Positions 1 through 9,828 of a stretch of DNA of 64,000 nt are shown piece by piece; the stretch's first letter is position 1; each line of letters starts with the position of its first letter. Made by a program: the position numbers and the translations under genes. The stretch is taken from the NCBI RefSeq assembly GCF_000320405.1, contig NZ_KB291705.1, positions 1 to 64,000 of the forward strand, read 5' to 3'. This stretch comes from Clostridium celatum DSM 1785. GTDB lineage: Bacteria; Bacillota; Clostridia; Clostridiales; Clostridiaceae. The notes beneath the pieces are model-generated. The model saw only the letters and a program-made list of their open reading frames with translations. It was not told the origin of the DNA and searched no databases.

Positions 1-31
1 GGAGCAATAAATTGCTCCTTATTTTTTTATT
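1..31. terminator. Stem-loop at left edge
   Basis: GGAGCAA and TTGCTCC (1-7 and 12-18) form a perfect 7-bp stem with a 4-base loop. It is followed on the + strand by a T-rich run, so it would end a rightward gene outside the window. It also lies just past the ppdK stop and could serve both directions. Confidence 0.6.
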
Positions 32-35
32 TAAA

Positions 36-2666
36 CTATCTAGGATTTTTCACTTGTGCTTGAGCTGCTGCAAGTCTTGCAACTGGAACTCTAAATGGTG
101 AACAAGATACATAGTTTAATCCAACATTGTGGCAGAATTCAACTGATGATGGATCTCCACCATGTTCACCGCAAATACCAAGTTTAATATTTGGTCTTGT
201 TGATTTACCCTTTTCTACAGCTATTTTAATTAATTCACCTACACCAGTTTGATCTAGCTTAGCAAATGGGTCTTGTTCGTAAATCTTTCTTTCATAGTAA
301 TCAGATAAGAATTTAGCAGCATCATCTCTTGAGAAACCAAATGTCATTTGAGTTAAGTCATTTGTTCCAAATGAGAAGAACTCAGCCTCTTTAGCAATTT
401 GATCTGCTGTTATTGCTGCTCTTGGAATTTCAATCATTGTACCAACATGATACTCTAATTTAACTCCTTTTTCTTCCATTACAGCTTCTGCTGTTCTAAC
501 AACTATATCTTTAACAAATTTTAATTCCTTAACTTCTCCAACTAGTGGAATCATTATTTCTGGAATTATATTATATCCCTTTGAAGTTTTAACTTCTATT
601 GCAGCTTCAATTACTGCTCTAGTTTGCATTTCTGCTATTTCTGGATAAGAAACAGCTAATCTACAACCTCTATGACCCATCATTGGGTTAAATTCATGTA
701 AACCATCAACTGTTGCTTTAAGATCTTCAAAAGATAAATCCATAGTTTTTGCAAGTTCTGCTATTTCTTCGTCAGTATGAGGTAAGAATTCATGTAGTGG
801 TGGATCTAAGAATCTTATAGTTGCTGGTCTTTCTTCTAATGCTTCATACATTTCTACGAAATCTTTTCTTTGCATTGGTAGTAGTTTTTCAAGTGCAGCT
901 CTTCTTTGTTCCTCACTCTTAGCAACTATCATTTCTCTCATTGCCATGATTCTATCACCTTCAAAAAACATATGCTCTGTTCTACAAAGACCAATACCTT
1001 CAGCACCAAATTCAACCGCTTGCTTAGTATCTCTTGGGTTATCAGCATTAGTTCTAACCTTTAATGCTCTTATTTCATCAGCCCAACCCATGAATGTAGC
1101 AAAATGTCCTGAAATTTCTGGAGTAACAGTTTTAACAGCTTCTCCATATACATTTCCTGTTGATCCATCTATTGAAATATAATCTGTAGTAGTATAAGTC
1201 CTTCCATTTACTTCTACAGTCTTTTCTTCTTCATTTACTCTTAAATCACCACAACCAGCTACACAGCAAGTTCCCATACCTCTAGCAACAACAGCTGCAT
1301 GAGAAGTCATTCCACCTCTTACTGTTAATATACCTTCAGCAGCAATCATACCTTCGATATCCTCTGGTGATGTTTCAAGTCTTACTAGAACAACCTTTTC
1401 TCCCTTTTCAGCTCTTTCTTTAGCTTCTTCTGCTGTAAATGCTATCTTACCACATGCAGCTCCTGGAGATGCTGGAAGCCCCTTAGCAATAACAGTTGCT
1501 TTCTTCATTTCATTTAAATCAAAAGTTGGATGTAATAAGGAATCTAATTGCTTTGGTTCAACCTTAAGAATTGCTTCTTCCTTAGTTAACATTCCTTCTT
1601 CAACTAAATCAACAGCAATTTTCAATGCAGCTTGAGCTGTTCTCTTTCCATTTCTAGTTTGTAAGAAGTATAACTTACCTTCCTCAATTGTAAATTCCAT
1701 ATCTTGCATATCTCTATAATGATTTTCAAGAGTATGAACAATATCCATAAATTGCTTGTAAATTGCAGGATTTTGTTCTTCTAATTTTGATATTGGAAGT
1801 GGTGTTCTAATTCCTGCAACAACATCTTCACCTTGTGCATTCATTAAATATTCACCATAAATTTCTTTTTCACCAGTTGCTGCATTTCTTGAGAATGCAA
1901 CCCCTGTTCCTGAAGTTTCTCCTTTATTACCAAATACCATTTGTTGAACATTAACAGCGGTTCCCCATTCACCTGGAATATCATTTAATCTTCTATAAAC
2001 AATAGCTCTTGGATTGTCCCATGATCTAAATACGGCAGTAATAGCTTCTGTTAATTGAACTGTTGGATCTTGTGTAAAATCTTCACCTTTTTCTTTTTTG
2101 TATAATTCCTTATACTTAACTACTAATTCTTTCAAATCCTCAGCAGTTAAATCTGTGTCGTATTTAACGCCCTTAGCTTCTTTAGCTTCATCTATTAAAT
2201 TTTCAAATAATCTCTTTTCAACACCCATAACAACATCAGAGAACATTTGAATAAATCTTCTATATGAATCATAAGCAAATCTTGGATTATTAGTAGCCTT
2301 AGCTACAGCTTCAACAGCAACATCATTTAAACCAAGATTTAATATTGTATCCATCATCCCTGGCATTGAAACTCTTGCACCAGATCTTACTGAAACTAAA
2401 AGTGGATTTGTGTTACTTCCAAATTCTTTTCCTGTTATTTTTTCTAATTCTTTAATATTTGCATGGATTTCTTCTATGACTCCTGCACTAATTTGTTTTC
2501 CATCCTCATAATACTTATTACAAGCTTCTGTTGTAACAATAAATCCTTGAGGCACTGGAATACCTAGTATAGTCATTTCTGCTAAATTTGCCCCTTTACC
2601 TCCAAGAAGGTTTTTCATTGACCCATTACCTTCACTGAAAAGATAAACATACTTTTTCTTCTCCAT
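36..2666 (-). CDS. ppdK: Pyruvate, phosphate dikinase
   Basis: This cytoplasmic enzyme interconverts pyruvate, ATP and phosphate with phosphoenolpyruvate, AMP and pyrophosphate; in clostridia it links PEP and pyruvate metabolism. The 876-residue protein has the full family length. The N-terminal ATP-grasp part begins with GGKGANLAEM near residue 23. The swivelling phosphohistidine domain has GGMTSHAAVVARG, with the catalytic His near 456. The C-terminal PEP/pyruvate barrel ends with the Cys-containing GICGEHGGDP near 830. The start is fixed by GGAGGAG seven bases upstream of the ATG. The gene follows a CBS-domain repressor gene on the same strand, a pairing that suggests direct control. No PPDK regulatory kinase gene is visible beside it. 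Confidence 0.98.
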   Translation of the reverse strand: MEKKKYVYLFSEGNGSMKNLLGGKGANLAEMTILGIPVPQGFIVTTEACNKYYEDGKQISAGVIEEIHANIKELEKITGKEFGSNTNPLLVSVRSGARVSMPGMMDTILNLGLNDVAVEAVAKATNNPRFAYDSYRRFIQMFSDVVMGVEKRLFENLIDEAKEAKGVKYDTDLTAEDLKELVVKYKELYKKEKGEDFTQDPTVQLTEAITAVFRSWDNPRAIVYRRLNDIPGEWGTAVNVQQMVFGNKGETSGTGVAFSRNAATGEKEIYGEYLMNAQGEDVVAGIRTPLPISKLEEQNPAIYKQFMDIVHTLENHYRDMQDMEFTIEEGKLYFLQTRNGKRTAQAALKIAVDLVEEGMLTKEEAILKVEPKQLDSLLHPTFDLNEMKKATVIAKGLPASPGAACGKIAFTAEEAKERAEKGEKVVLVRLETSPEDIEGMIAAEGILTVRGGMTSHAAVVARGMGTCCVAGCGDLRVNEEEKTVEVNGRTYTTTDYISIDGSTGNVYGEAVKTVTPEISGHFATFMGWADEIRALKVRTNADNPRDTKQAVEFGAEGIGLCRTEHMFFEGDRIMAMREMIVAKSEEQRRAALEKLLPMQRKDFVEMYEALEERPATIRFLDPPLHEFLPHTDEEIAELAKTMDLSFEDLKATVDGLHEFNPMMGHRGCRLAVSYPEIAEMQTRAVIEAAIEVKTSKGYNIIPEIMIPLVGEVKELKFVKDIVVRTAEAVMEEKGVKLEYHVGTMIEIPRAAITADQIAKEAEFFSFGTNDLTQMTFGFSRDDAAKFLSDYYERKIYEQDPFAKLDQTGVGELIKIAVEKGKSTRPNIKLGICGEHGGDPSSVEFCHNVGLNYVSCSPFRVPVARLAAAQAQVKNPR

Positions 2667-2706
2667 CTCAATACTCCTCCGTTCATACGATAAATATATA
2701 CTATCA

Positions 2707-2755
2707 AGACTTAAGTCTCGTAGCTTACCTTTTAAATTACCCCTTTTAAATTACC
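2707..2755 (-). promoter_or_regulatory. Palindrome and tandem 14-bp repeat before ppdK
   Basis: The gap between the CBS-domain repressor gene and ppdK holds a perfect 12-bp palindrome AGACTTAAGTCT (2707-2718) and two abutting identical copies of GGTAATTTAAAAGG on the minus strand (2728-2741 and 2742-2755). Head-to-tail identical repeats in a 105-bp leader are typical of operator sites. The neighbouring CcpN-like repressor is the obvious candidate ligand, but that link is inference. Confidence 0.45.
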
Positions 2756-2771
2756 CTTTTCAATTTTTATC

Positions 2772-3410
2772 CTAATTATTTTCTCCAAGTTTAACAAACA
2801 ATTTTGTTATGTTTGTCTTAGATATTTTTCCTACTATTTTTAAATTAACTTTCTCATCATCTGAATCATTAACCTTTTCTACTATAGGTATACTATCAAT
2901 TTCATGCTCTATTATCTTTTTAGCTAATGTATATGCACTATCTTCTGGAAATCCATAAACTATGTTAGGCATTCTAGTCATAATAACTCCAATAGGAACT
3001 TTATGTATATCTGTTCCCCCTATAGCTATTTTAAGAAAATCCTTTCTAGATACTGCTCCAACTAAAATTCCATCATTCTCAACAAATAGCGTTCCTACAT
3101 CATTTAAAAATAAATACACAATTGCATCATATACAGTTGTAGCATCGTTAACAGTTACAGGCTTTGACATAATCTCCCCAACTCTTATTTTGGATAAATT
3201 AGCCAATATGTCACTATCTAATTTCTTACCTAAGTATACATATCCAACCTTAGGTCTAGCATCTAGTGTTCCTGTCATTGTAAGTATTGCTAAATCCGCT
3301 CTAAGTGCCGCTCTAGTAACACCTAGCTTTTCTGCTAAAGCTTCACTTGTAACAGGCTGACCAGCTTTAACTATCTTAACTATCTCCTCTTGTCTTTTTG
3401 TAAACTTCAA
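2772..3410 (-). CDS. CcpN-like HTH repressor with two CBS domains
   Basis: This 212-residue protein has an N-terminal winged helix-turn-helix (residues about 4-60) with the segment VTSEALAEKLGVTRAALRAD. Two CBS domains follow (about 80-135 and 145-205). This is the architecture of Bacillus CcpN/YqzB, which represses gluconeogenic genes and senses nucleotides through its CBS pair. Translation probably starts at TTG, with GAGGGG five bases upstream. It lies directly upstream of ppdK in the same orientation, so control of PEP synthesis is a natural inference. The effector is not evident from the sequence. Confidence 0.85.
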   Translation of the reverse strand: MKFTKRQEEIVKIVKAGQPVTSEALAEKLGVTRAALRADLAILTMTGTLDARPKVGYVYLGKKLDSDILANLSKIRVGEIMSKPVTVNDATTVYDAIVYLFLNDVGTLFVENDGILVGAVSRKDFLKIAIGGTDIHKVPIGVIMTRMPNIVYGFPEDSAYTLAKKIIEHEIDSIPIVEKVNDSDDEKVNLKIVGKISKTNITKLFVKLGENN

Positions 3411-3597
3411 AGCTACCCCTCTTTTCGACTTTTTAGGGAATATTCAGACAATTAAGAATATTTTTTATTTACAGTATAATTATATCATTTTCTTATCTTT
3501 TTACTATATCAAATTTTCTTAAAAATCACTCAAATTAGCTGAATATTCCTATTTTTTCCTTATTTACTAGACTTTACCCTAGTTTTTCTTTAATTTT

Positions 3598-4212
3598 CTA
3601 TTCTTTATCATCTTCATCTGAAAAATTTACAGTATATGTGAACGTTGTTTCGCTCTCATCATCACTCTTTTTTGCTGTATGTGATGTTTTTATTCCTTCA
3701 TTTACATCTTGAACTTTTTCTTTCATCTTATCTGCCATAGTACTTGCTTTATCTTTAACATCATTTACAGCTTGAGAAATATATTTATTTACTACCTCAA
3801 CAGAACCATCTGCTTTAGTTATTTCTATTGTAACTTGTGTAACTACAGCTGCAACTACAACAAAAGCTAATATTGGTGGTATTACAATAGCTATAATCCC
3901 TGCAGCAATTCCTGCATTTACAGGAACATCTACTAATTTCTTCCCATCCTTACTAACCTTAATTCTAGTTACATTTCCTTTGTTTATTAAGTCCTTTAAC
4001 CAAACTTTAAGCTCTTCTATTGTTTCTGTTTTATAGCTTTCTTCTTTAGCCTCTTCTTTGAAATCAATATTTTCTTTCTTTAGCTTTTGCTCTAAATAAA
4101 TTATTGCATCTAATACATCTCCATTAGAAATCACTAATGCTTCTTTAGCCTCACTATAACTTGCACCTGTTCTTTCTTTAACTAAATCTACTTTTTCTAA
4201 TGTAATATCCAT
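3598..4212 (-). CDS. DUF4342 protein with UBA-like N-terminus
   Basis: A 204-residue protein of unknown function. Residues 1-45 resemble a UBA/TS-N fold (VKERTGASYSEAKEALVISN), as in the N-terminus of elongation factor Ts. A glycine-rich hydrophobic stretch at about 100-130 could span or associate with the membrane and is typical of DUF4342. The C-terminal third is charged and predicted to be helical and flexible. GGAG lies upstream of the ATG. It follows recO in the same direction, ten bases downstream, so it may be the last gene of the era-recO transcript. No enzymatic motif is visible. Confidence 0.75.
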   Translation of the reverse strand: MDITLEKVDLVKERTGASYSEAKEALVISNGDVLDAIIYLEQKLKKENIDFKEEAKEESYKTETIEELKVWLKDLINKGNVTRIKVSKDGKKLVDVPVNAGIAAGIIAIVIPPILAFVVVAAVVTQVTIEITKADGSVEVVNKYISQAVNDVKDKASTMADKMKEKVQDVNEGIKTSHTAKKSDDESETTFTYTVNFSDEDDKE

Positions 4213-4221
4213 ATCTATTCT

Positions 4222-4971
4222 CTACTCCTTTATATAATTTAACATTTCTAAGCTTTTTGGCTTTTTTGAATAATTTGAATTTATTATGAAAGTAGTTACT
4301 CTTTCAATTTGTTTCTTTATTTCAGTTGTTATGTTTAATCTATATATTTTATCCATGGGTGTATTATTTAAAAACCTTAGTGCATTATATGCTGCTTTTG
4401 AGACATGTAAGCCATGTTCCTTCTTACATTCTATGCAAACACCACCATAATGAGATAGAGAAATATATTCAGCTGTTGCTATCTTTTTTTTACAAAGGCT
4501 ACAATTATCAAATTGTAGCCCATACCCTGTTGCTTTAAGTAATCTAAGTTCAAATGCTCTAACTAATAACTCATAATCCATGGCATCTGTATTTAGCAAA
4601 TACAGACATGTTATAAAATCTCTAAAAAGTAATTTATTAATTTCTCCTTCTTGTACACATATATCTATAAGCTCACATATATAAGATGAATATGTTAACT
4701 TATCTAAGTTATTAAGTAGTCCTTGAAAAGAATTTAATATCTTACCTTCTTGTAAATTATAAAGATTTTTACCTTTAAAGAACACATACTCTCCAAAACA
4801 TAAAGGCAGAGTTATACTTAAATTTTTACTTTTACTCTTTTTAGCTCCTCTTGCTATAAATGTTATTTTTCCTACTTCTTCTGTATATGCCCAAATAAGT
4901 TTATCATTTTCTTTATAATCTATGGATTTAATAATTACACCCTTAGTTTTTACAAGTGACAGAACAATCAA
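4222..4971 (-). CDS. recO: DNA repair protein RecO
   Basis: RecO mediates loading of RecA onto single-stranded DNA in recombinational gap repair with RecF and RecR. The N-terminal OB-fold begins around LVKTKGVIIKS. A zinc-binding CxxC pair (CSLC and CIEC) lies at about 157-182, as in family members. Length, about 249 residues, is normal. The start is unclear: there is no ATG. The outermost candidate is TTG at 4971, almost on top of GGAG. A CTG at 4962 has better spacing and gives the N-terminus xSLVKT that matches the family. The gene starts seven bases after era. Confidence 0.93.
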   Translation of the reverse strand: MIVLSLVKTKGVIIKSIDYKENDKLIWAYTEEVGKITFIARGAKKSKSKNLSITLPLCFGEYVFFKGKNLYNLQEGKILNSFQGLLNNLDKLTYSSYICELIDICVQEGEINKLLFRDFITCLYLLNTDAMDYELLVRAFELRLLKATGYGLQFDNCSLCKKKIATAEYISLSHYGGVCIECKKEHGLHVSKAAYNALRFLNNTPMDKIYRLNITTEIKKQIERVTTFIINSNYSKKPKSLEMLNYIKE

Positions 4972-4978
4972 CTCCTAC

Positions 4979-5869
4979 CTACTTCATTTTTTTATAGCCT
5001 AATTCCTTAAGTAGAAGGTTATTGTCTCTCCACTCTTTTCTAACTTTAACCCAAATCTTTAAGTTTACCTTAGCATTTAGGAATCTTTCTATTTCATATC
5101 TAGCTGTCTCACCAATCTTCTTTAGTGAAGCTCCATTTTTACCAATTATTATTCCTTTATGTGAATCTTTTTCGCATATTAAATCTACTTCTATATGATA
5201 AGTTCCTTTTTCATTTTGCTTCATTTGAATTATATCAACAGCAATTCCATGAGGAATCTCATCTCTTAAATTCTTTAATGTTTTTTCTCTTACTATTTCT
5301 GCAACAATAAATCTTTCATTTGCATCTGTTATCATATCTTCTGGATAATATTGAGGACCTTCTGGCATTTTTTCTACCATTAATCTTACAAGTGTATCTA
5401 CATTTTTACCTTTTAATGCTGATATTGGTACTATTTCTGCAAAATCATATTCCTTTGAGTACATATCTAAAGTTTTAGCAACTTTTTCATGGCTGTTTTC
5501 ATCAACTTTATTTACTACTAAGAATACTGGTGCCTTTTGCTTCTTTATAGCTTCTAAGATAAATTTATCTCCTCTCCCAATCTCATCACATGGGTTTATT
5601 AAGAATAATACTAAATCTACTTCTTTTATAGATTCAGTTGCTGAATTAACCATATAATCGCCTAATTTATTCTTTGGTTTATGTATACCTGATGTGTCTA
5701 CAAATACTATTTGATAATCTTCACCTGTTAATATTGTTTGTATATTATTTCTTGTAGTTTGTGGTTTATTTGAAACTATTGATAGTTTTTCACCCATTAT
5801 TTGATTTGTTAATGTTGATTTCCCTACATTTGGTCTACCTACTATTGTTACGAATCCTGATTTATACAT
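4979..5869 (-). CDS. era: GTPase Era
   Basis: Era is an essential GTPase that binds the 3' end of 16S rRNA and assists 30S subunit maturation. The 296-residue protein has the G1 motif GRPNVGKST at about 11-19, G3 DTSG near 58, G4 NKVD near 121, and a C-terminal KH RNA-binding domain with [19 protein letters not shown] precedes the ATG. It lies between cdd and recO with gaps of about ten bases, the usual Firmicutes arrangement. Confidence 0.98.
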   Translation of the reverse strand: MYKSGFVTIVGRPNVGKSTLTNQIMGEKLSIVSNKPQTTRNNIQTILTGEDYQIVFVDTSGIHKPKNKLGDYMVNSATESIKEVDLVLFLINPCDEIGRGDKFILEAIKKQKAPVFLVVNKVDENSHEKVAKTLDMYSKEYDFAEIVPISALKGKNVDTLVRLMVEKMPEGPQYYPEDMITDANERFIVAEIVREKTLKNLRDEIPHGIAVDIIQMKQNEKGTYHIEVDLICEKDSHKGIIIGKNGASLKKIGETARYEIERFLNAKVNLKIWVKVRKEWRDNNLLLKELGYKKMK

Positions 5870-5879
5870 TATTAGCCTC

Positions 5880-6281
5880 CTAGCCCTTTAAGTCCTTTTT
5901 TGAAAAAACACCTGGTAGTATTTCTTCAAAAGTTTTTACTATATAGTCATTTTCATTTTTTATAATTATTATTGGTACATTTTTATCTACAACAAATTCT
6001 GCTATTACCTGTCTACATATACCGCATGGATATGTATATGCATTTGTATCTCCAACTACCGCTACTGCCTTTATCTCTCTGTTTCCTTCGTGAACTCCTT
6101 TAAAAATTGCTGTTCTTTCAGCACAATTAGTTCCACCAAAAGATGCATTTTCTATATTACTCCCAGTATATATTTTTCCATCCTCAAAAAGAACAGCAGC
6201 ACCAACCTTAAAGTTAGAATATGGACAATACGCCTTTTCTCTTGCTTCTAAAGCATTTATAATTAATTCTTTATAATTCAC
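5880..6281 (-). CDS. cdd: Cytidine deaminase
   Basis: It hydrolyses cytidine and deoxycytidine to uridine forms in pyrimidine salvage. The zinc site is visible as CAERTA and PCGICRQ. An ATG at 6314 opens a longer frame, and another at 6296 (ATGGAGG) itself contains the ribosome binding site. GGAGG (6290-6294) sits eight bases before GTG at 6281, which gives 133 residues beginning VNYKELI and matches the family length and N-terminus. It is part of the ybeY-dgkA-cdd-era-recO run. Confidence 0.95.
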   Translation of the reverse strand: MNYKELIINALEAREKAYCPYSNFKVGAAVLFEDGKIYTGSNIENASFGGTNCAERTAIFKGVHEGNREIKAVAVVGDTNAYTYPCGICRQVIAEFVVDKNVPIIIIKNENDYIVKTFEEILPGVFSKKDLKG

Positions 6282-6368
6282 TTCATTTTCCTCCATAGTT
6301 AAATAGTATAGCACATATATTATAATACCCTCTGTTTTTACTTAACACAAATGTTTTATAAAATTTCT

Positions 6369-7070
6369 TTATAATTTAAATATGGTAAATATTAAAAGTG
6401 TTAAAAGCACTCCTAAAATTCCTCCAACAACAACCTCAAATACTGAATGCACCTCAGAATCTACTCTACTTTGAGCTGTTATAAAAGCCATTAGATACGC
6501 CAATATTATGCATATTGATTTTTCTGTTATAAGTGCTATTGCCGTAGATATAGAAAATGCTAATGCACTATGACCACTTGGCATTCCACCTTTTAATGGA
6601 GTTCCCTCACCAAATACAGCTTTTACTATGACAACAGTAAGAACAACTATAACTAATGCAATAAAAATCATATATGGTTCAGAATGTTTTATCTTATGAA
6701 TAACTCCATAAGAAAAATTTGAAAGTTTATCCCAAAATACGATATATCCTACTAACAATGCATTAATTGCAGTTACTAAAACTGCCCCTGCTGCTGTATT
6801 TTTTGCTACTTTTGCAAGTGGATGATAGTAATTAGTATTTAAATCTACCACTGCTTCTACTGCCGTATTTACTAACTCCGCAGTAATAACCATAGTTATA
6901 GTAATTGCTAGTGCTAAAAATTCAGCCTTAGATATATCAAAGAAAAAACACGCTATTAATACCGCCATCGCTGATATAATATGAATTTTCATATTTCGTT
7001 GAGTTCTTACAGCATCAATTACTCCATCAATTGCATGATTAAAACTCTCTAGCAATTTCCTCATTTCCAT
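6369..7070 (-). CDS. Diacylglycerol/undecaprenol kinase fused to PAP2 phosphatase
   Basis: An integral membrane protein of 233 residues joining two lipid-phosphate enzymes. Residues 1-125 are a DgkA-type kinase with three membrane spans and the signature ELVNTAVEAVVD. Residues 135-233 are a PAP2 phosphatase half with GGMPSGHSALAF and SRVDSEVHS. Together they could phosphorylate and dephosphorylate diacylglycerol or undecaprenol, recycling the carrier lipid of wall synthesis; the substrate is inferred. The classical KxxxxxxRP motif of PAP2 is not clear. It lies between ybeY and cdd, where single-domain dgkA is usual in Firmicutes. Confidence 0.9.
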   Translation of the reverse strand: MEMRKLLESFNHAIDGVIDAVRTQRNMKIHIISAMAVLIACFFFDISKAEFLALAITITMVITAELVNTAVEAVVDLNTNYYHPLAKVAKNTAAGAVLVTAINALLVGYIVFWDKLSNFSYGVIHKIKHSEPYMIFIALVIVVLTVVIVKAVFGEGTPLKGGMPSGHSALAFSISTAIALITEKSICIILAYLMAFITAQSRVDSEVHSVFEVVVGGILGVLLTLLIFTIFKL

Positions 7071-7087
7071 AATCTCACCCCTATTTT

Positions 7088-7588
7088 TTATCTATTTATA
7101 TTTAATCCCCCTAATATTTCCTCTTCTCTTTTTCTCATAATCTTTTTTTCTTCTTCTTCCATATGATCATATCCAAGCAGATGTAAAATAGAATGTACTA
7201 CTAAATAACAAGTCTCTCTTATATATGAATGGTTAAACTCGATACTTTGCTCTTTTGCCCTCTCTAATGATAAAACCATATCTCCTAATACTAATTCATC
7301 ACCGTCTAAATATACTTCACTAAACTTATTATCTCCATACACATCTTTAAATACTTTATCTTTAGGATATTCTAACATAGGAAAAGATAAAACATCTGTT
7401 GCATTATCAATACCTCTAGTATCTCTATTTATTTCTCTTATCTCTTCGTTATCTACGAAAAGTAAAGAAATTTGATACGGAATTTTAACGCCTTCTTCAC
7501 TAAGTGCAAAATCGCATACTTCATTTATTATGCTAATAAAATCTTCAGTAACTTCTATTTTCTCTTGTCTATTATCTGTATATAACAT
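7088..7588 (-). CDS. ybeY: Endoribonuclease YbeY, rRNA maturation factor
   Basis: YbeY is a zinc-dependent RNase needed for 16S rRNA 3'-end processing and ribosome quality control. The hallmark [11 protein letters not shown] (the H3xH5xH zinc site) is near residue 133. Length 166 is normal. It lies 17 bases upstream of the kinase/phosphatase fusion gene and downstream of pgpH, as in other Firmicutes. Confidence 0.97.
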   Translation of the reverse strand: MLYTDNRQEKIEVTEDFISIINEVCDFALSEEGVKIPYQISLLFVDNEEIREINRDTRGIDNATDVLSFPMLEYPKDKVFKDVYGDNKFSEVYLDGDELVLGDMVLSLERAKEQSIEFNHSYIRETCYLVVHSILHLLGYDHMEEEEKKIMRKREEEILGGLNINR

Positions 7589-7745
7589 AACCTTCCTACC
7601 TTCTTTACATATTGAAATTATGTAATATTAAATACTATATACTTTATTATTAGTTTAACCACATACATACAAAAGTAATTAGTTGTAATATTCATAATTT
7701 CATTTATTTTCTTCATAACTTAGTTATAGGGAGTAATATTACTCC

Positions 7746-9800
7746 CTATTTTTCATCTTTATTTTTTTCTTTTGGATATTCTATTCTATGATGATATAAG
7801 CCTTTTAAAACCCTCAAGAAACTTTTTTTAATTAAATTTAAATCTTTAAAGGTTAACTCACAATTATCTAACTGATTTGAGTTAAGCTTATCTTTAATTA
7901 TATTATTAATCATTTCTTCTATTTTAGTCATAGTTGGTTCATTTATAGACCTTACAGCAGCTTCAACACTATCAGCTAACATTACAATTGCACTTTCTTT
8001 GGATTCCGGTATCGGACCTGGATATCTAAAATCTTCTTCCCTTACCTCATCAGGATTTTCACTATTATTTTTTAATGTATAATAAAAATATTTCACCAAA
8101 GTAGTTCCATGATGCTGCCCAATTATATTTCTTATAACTAAAGGTATATCATATTCCTTAGCTAAATCTAAGCCATCCTTAACATGTGATATTATTATTG
8201 AGGCACTTAGTTCTGGTGAAATTTTATCATGAGGATTTCCTCCCCCTAATTGATTCTCTCCAAAGAAAAATGGTCTTTTAATTTTACCTATATCATGATA
8301 GTAAGCTCCTACTCTAGCAATTATAGGATTAGCTCCAACCTCTTCTGCTGCTACTTCAGCTAAATTAGCAACCATTACACTATGATGATAAGTTCCTGGT
8401 GCTTCCATTAATAATCTTTTAAGTAGCGGACTGTTTGGATTAGATATTTCTAACAGTTTTATATTGGTTATTAAATTAAAACTTGATTCTAAAAATGGTA
8501 ATAACCCAATAGCTAATATTCCTGATATAAATGCTCCTATGGAAGCTATACCAGCGTCTAGAAGTATCTTTCTCATATTATTTGAAAGCAATACTCCACT
8601 TGATACTGTTATAATAGCTACTGAAATAGCTACATAAAAAGTTGTATATAATATATCATTTCTTTGACTTGATTTCTTTAATGATATAGATGATACAATA
8701 ATGCTAATTATACCTATTAATATAATTTGAGGATCAAAACTTACAATAACAGAAATAAGCATTAAAGTTAAGCTATTTAATACTATAGATATCTTATAAT
8801 CTAACAATACAGTCATAAGTATAGGTACAGATGCTAACGGTATTAAATATAATGATGCTAAAGAAACTATACGCGTAAGAAGTAATAAAAGTATATTTAG
8901 TAATAAAATCATAAATGTTAATTTAGTATTTGCTAAAACATCTTTTCTTTCCTTTTTTAAATATAAATATTGTGTTAACAATACAAATAATACATAAACC
9001 GATATTATAATATATGTAAGCATATAGTCCTTGCTTACACTATCTCCTATAAGTCCAAGCTCTGTTAATATAGATATTTGTCTCTGTGTTATAGGCTCTC
9101 CTTCTTTTACTATAATTTGATTTTTCTTTATCATAACTTTTGAAACAGTTTTTAATGCTTCCTTTACCATTTCATCAGTTTTTGCTTGATCAAAAAACCA
9201 ATTTGGTTGTATTTGACTGTAACACATTTCTCTAAGTATATTTTCTAAATTTAAATCTAAATCTTGATCACTTAAATACTCATCTACAATACTCTTAGCA
9301 TCCATTATAGCTACGATATCATCTTCTTTTATTTGATTTTCATATACTCTATCAATAATAACTAAGGCTATCCACTGCAATTCTGTAGCTTTCTCTACAG
9401 ATAAATCTAATAGTATTTTATATTGGTCATCTGAAAGCTTAAAGCTCTCCATTTTTTTAAGCTCATTAATTTTATCTTTTTCTGAAATATTATTGCTTTT
9501 TAAATTTATTACTTTATCAAAAAACAACTTTGTATTTTCACTAGCTTGAATCTTTACTTCACTTTTCAATGTAAATTTTTTCTCTACTTTAGCAGCTACT
9601 TCTTGCTCTTTTTCACTAGTTGCTTCTTCATCAATAATATCTCTAGGCGCTTTTATATCTACGCTTGCAATATCGCCTTCAATAAAATCATACCTCTTAG
9701 GAGTTATTACCGTCATAATTATGAAATATGTTAAAATTACACCTACAGTAAAAAGAAATATTCTCTTCCATTTATCCTTATGTTTAATTTCATCCTTCAA
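7746..9800 (-). CDS. pgpH: Membrane HD-domain c-di-AMP phosphodiesterase PgpH
   Basis: This 684-residue protein has an N-terminal membrane anchor, a large outside 7TMR-HDED domain (about 45-250), a seven-helix membrane region (about 255-450) and a C-terminal cytoplasmic HD hydrolase. Metal ligands are visible as HHSVMVANLAE, YYHDIGK, ISHVKDG and GQHHG. Characterised members hydrolyse cyclic di-AMP, so it should lower this second messenger and so influence osmotic and wall homeostasis. It follows yqfD and precedes ybeY, a conserved order. Confidence 0.95.
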   Translation of the reverse strand: MKDEIKHKDKWKRIFLFTVGVILTYFIIMTVITPKRYDFIEGDIASVDIKAPRDIIDEEATSEKEQEVAAKVEKKFTLKSEVKIQASENTKLFFDKVINLKSNNISEKDKINELKKMESFKLSDDQYKILLDLSVEKATELQWIALVIIDRVYENQIKEDDIVAIMDAKSIVDEYLSDQDLDLNLENILREMCYSQIQPNWFFDQAKTDEMVKEALKTVSKVMIKKNQIIVKEGEPITQRQISILTELGLIGDSVSKDYMLTYIIISVYVLFVLLTQYLYLKKERKDVLANTKLTFMILLLNILLLLLTRIVSLASLYLIPLASVPILMTVLLDYKISIVLNSLTLMLISVIVSFDPQIILIGIISIIVSSISLKKSSQRNDILYTTFYVAISVAIITVSSGVLLSNNMRKILLDAGIASIGAFISGILAIGLLPFLESSFNLITNIKLLEISNPNSPLLKRLLMEAPGTYHHSVMVANLAEVAAEEVGANPIIARVGAYYHDIGKIKRPFFFGENQLGGGNPHDKISPELSASIIISHVKDGLDLAKEYDIPLVIRNIIGQHHGTTLVKYFYYTLKNNSENPDEVREEDFRYPGPIPESKESAIVMLADSVEAAVRSINEPTMTKIEEMINNIIKDKLNSNQLDNCELTFKDLNLIKKSFLRVLKGLYHHRIEYPKEKNKDEK

Positions 9801-9828
9801 TATTAATCACCTTCTCATCTCTCTATAG

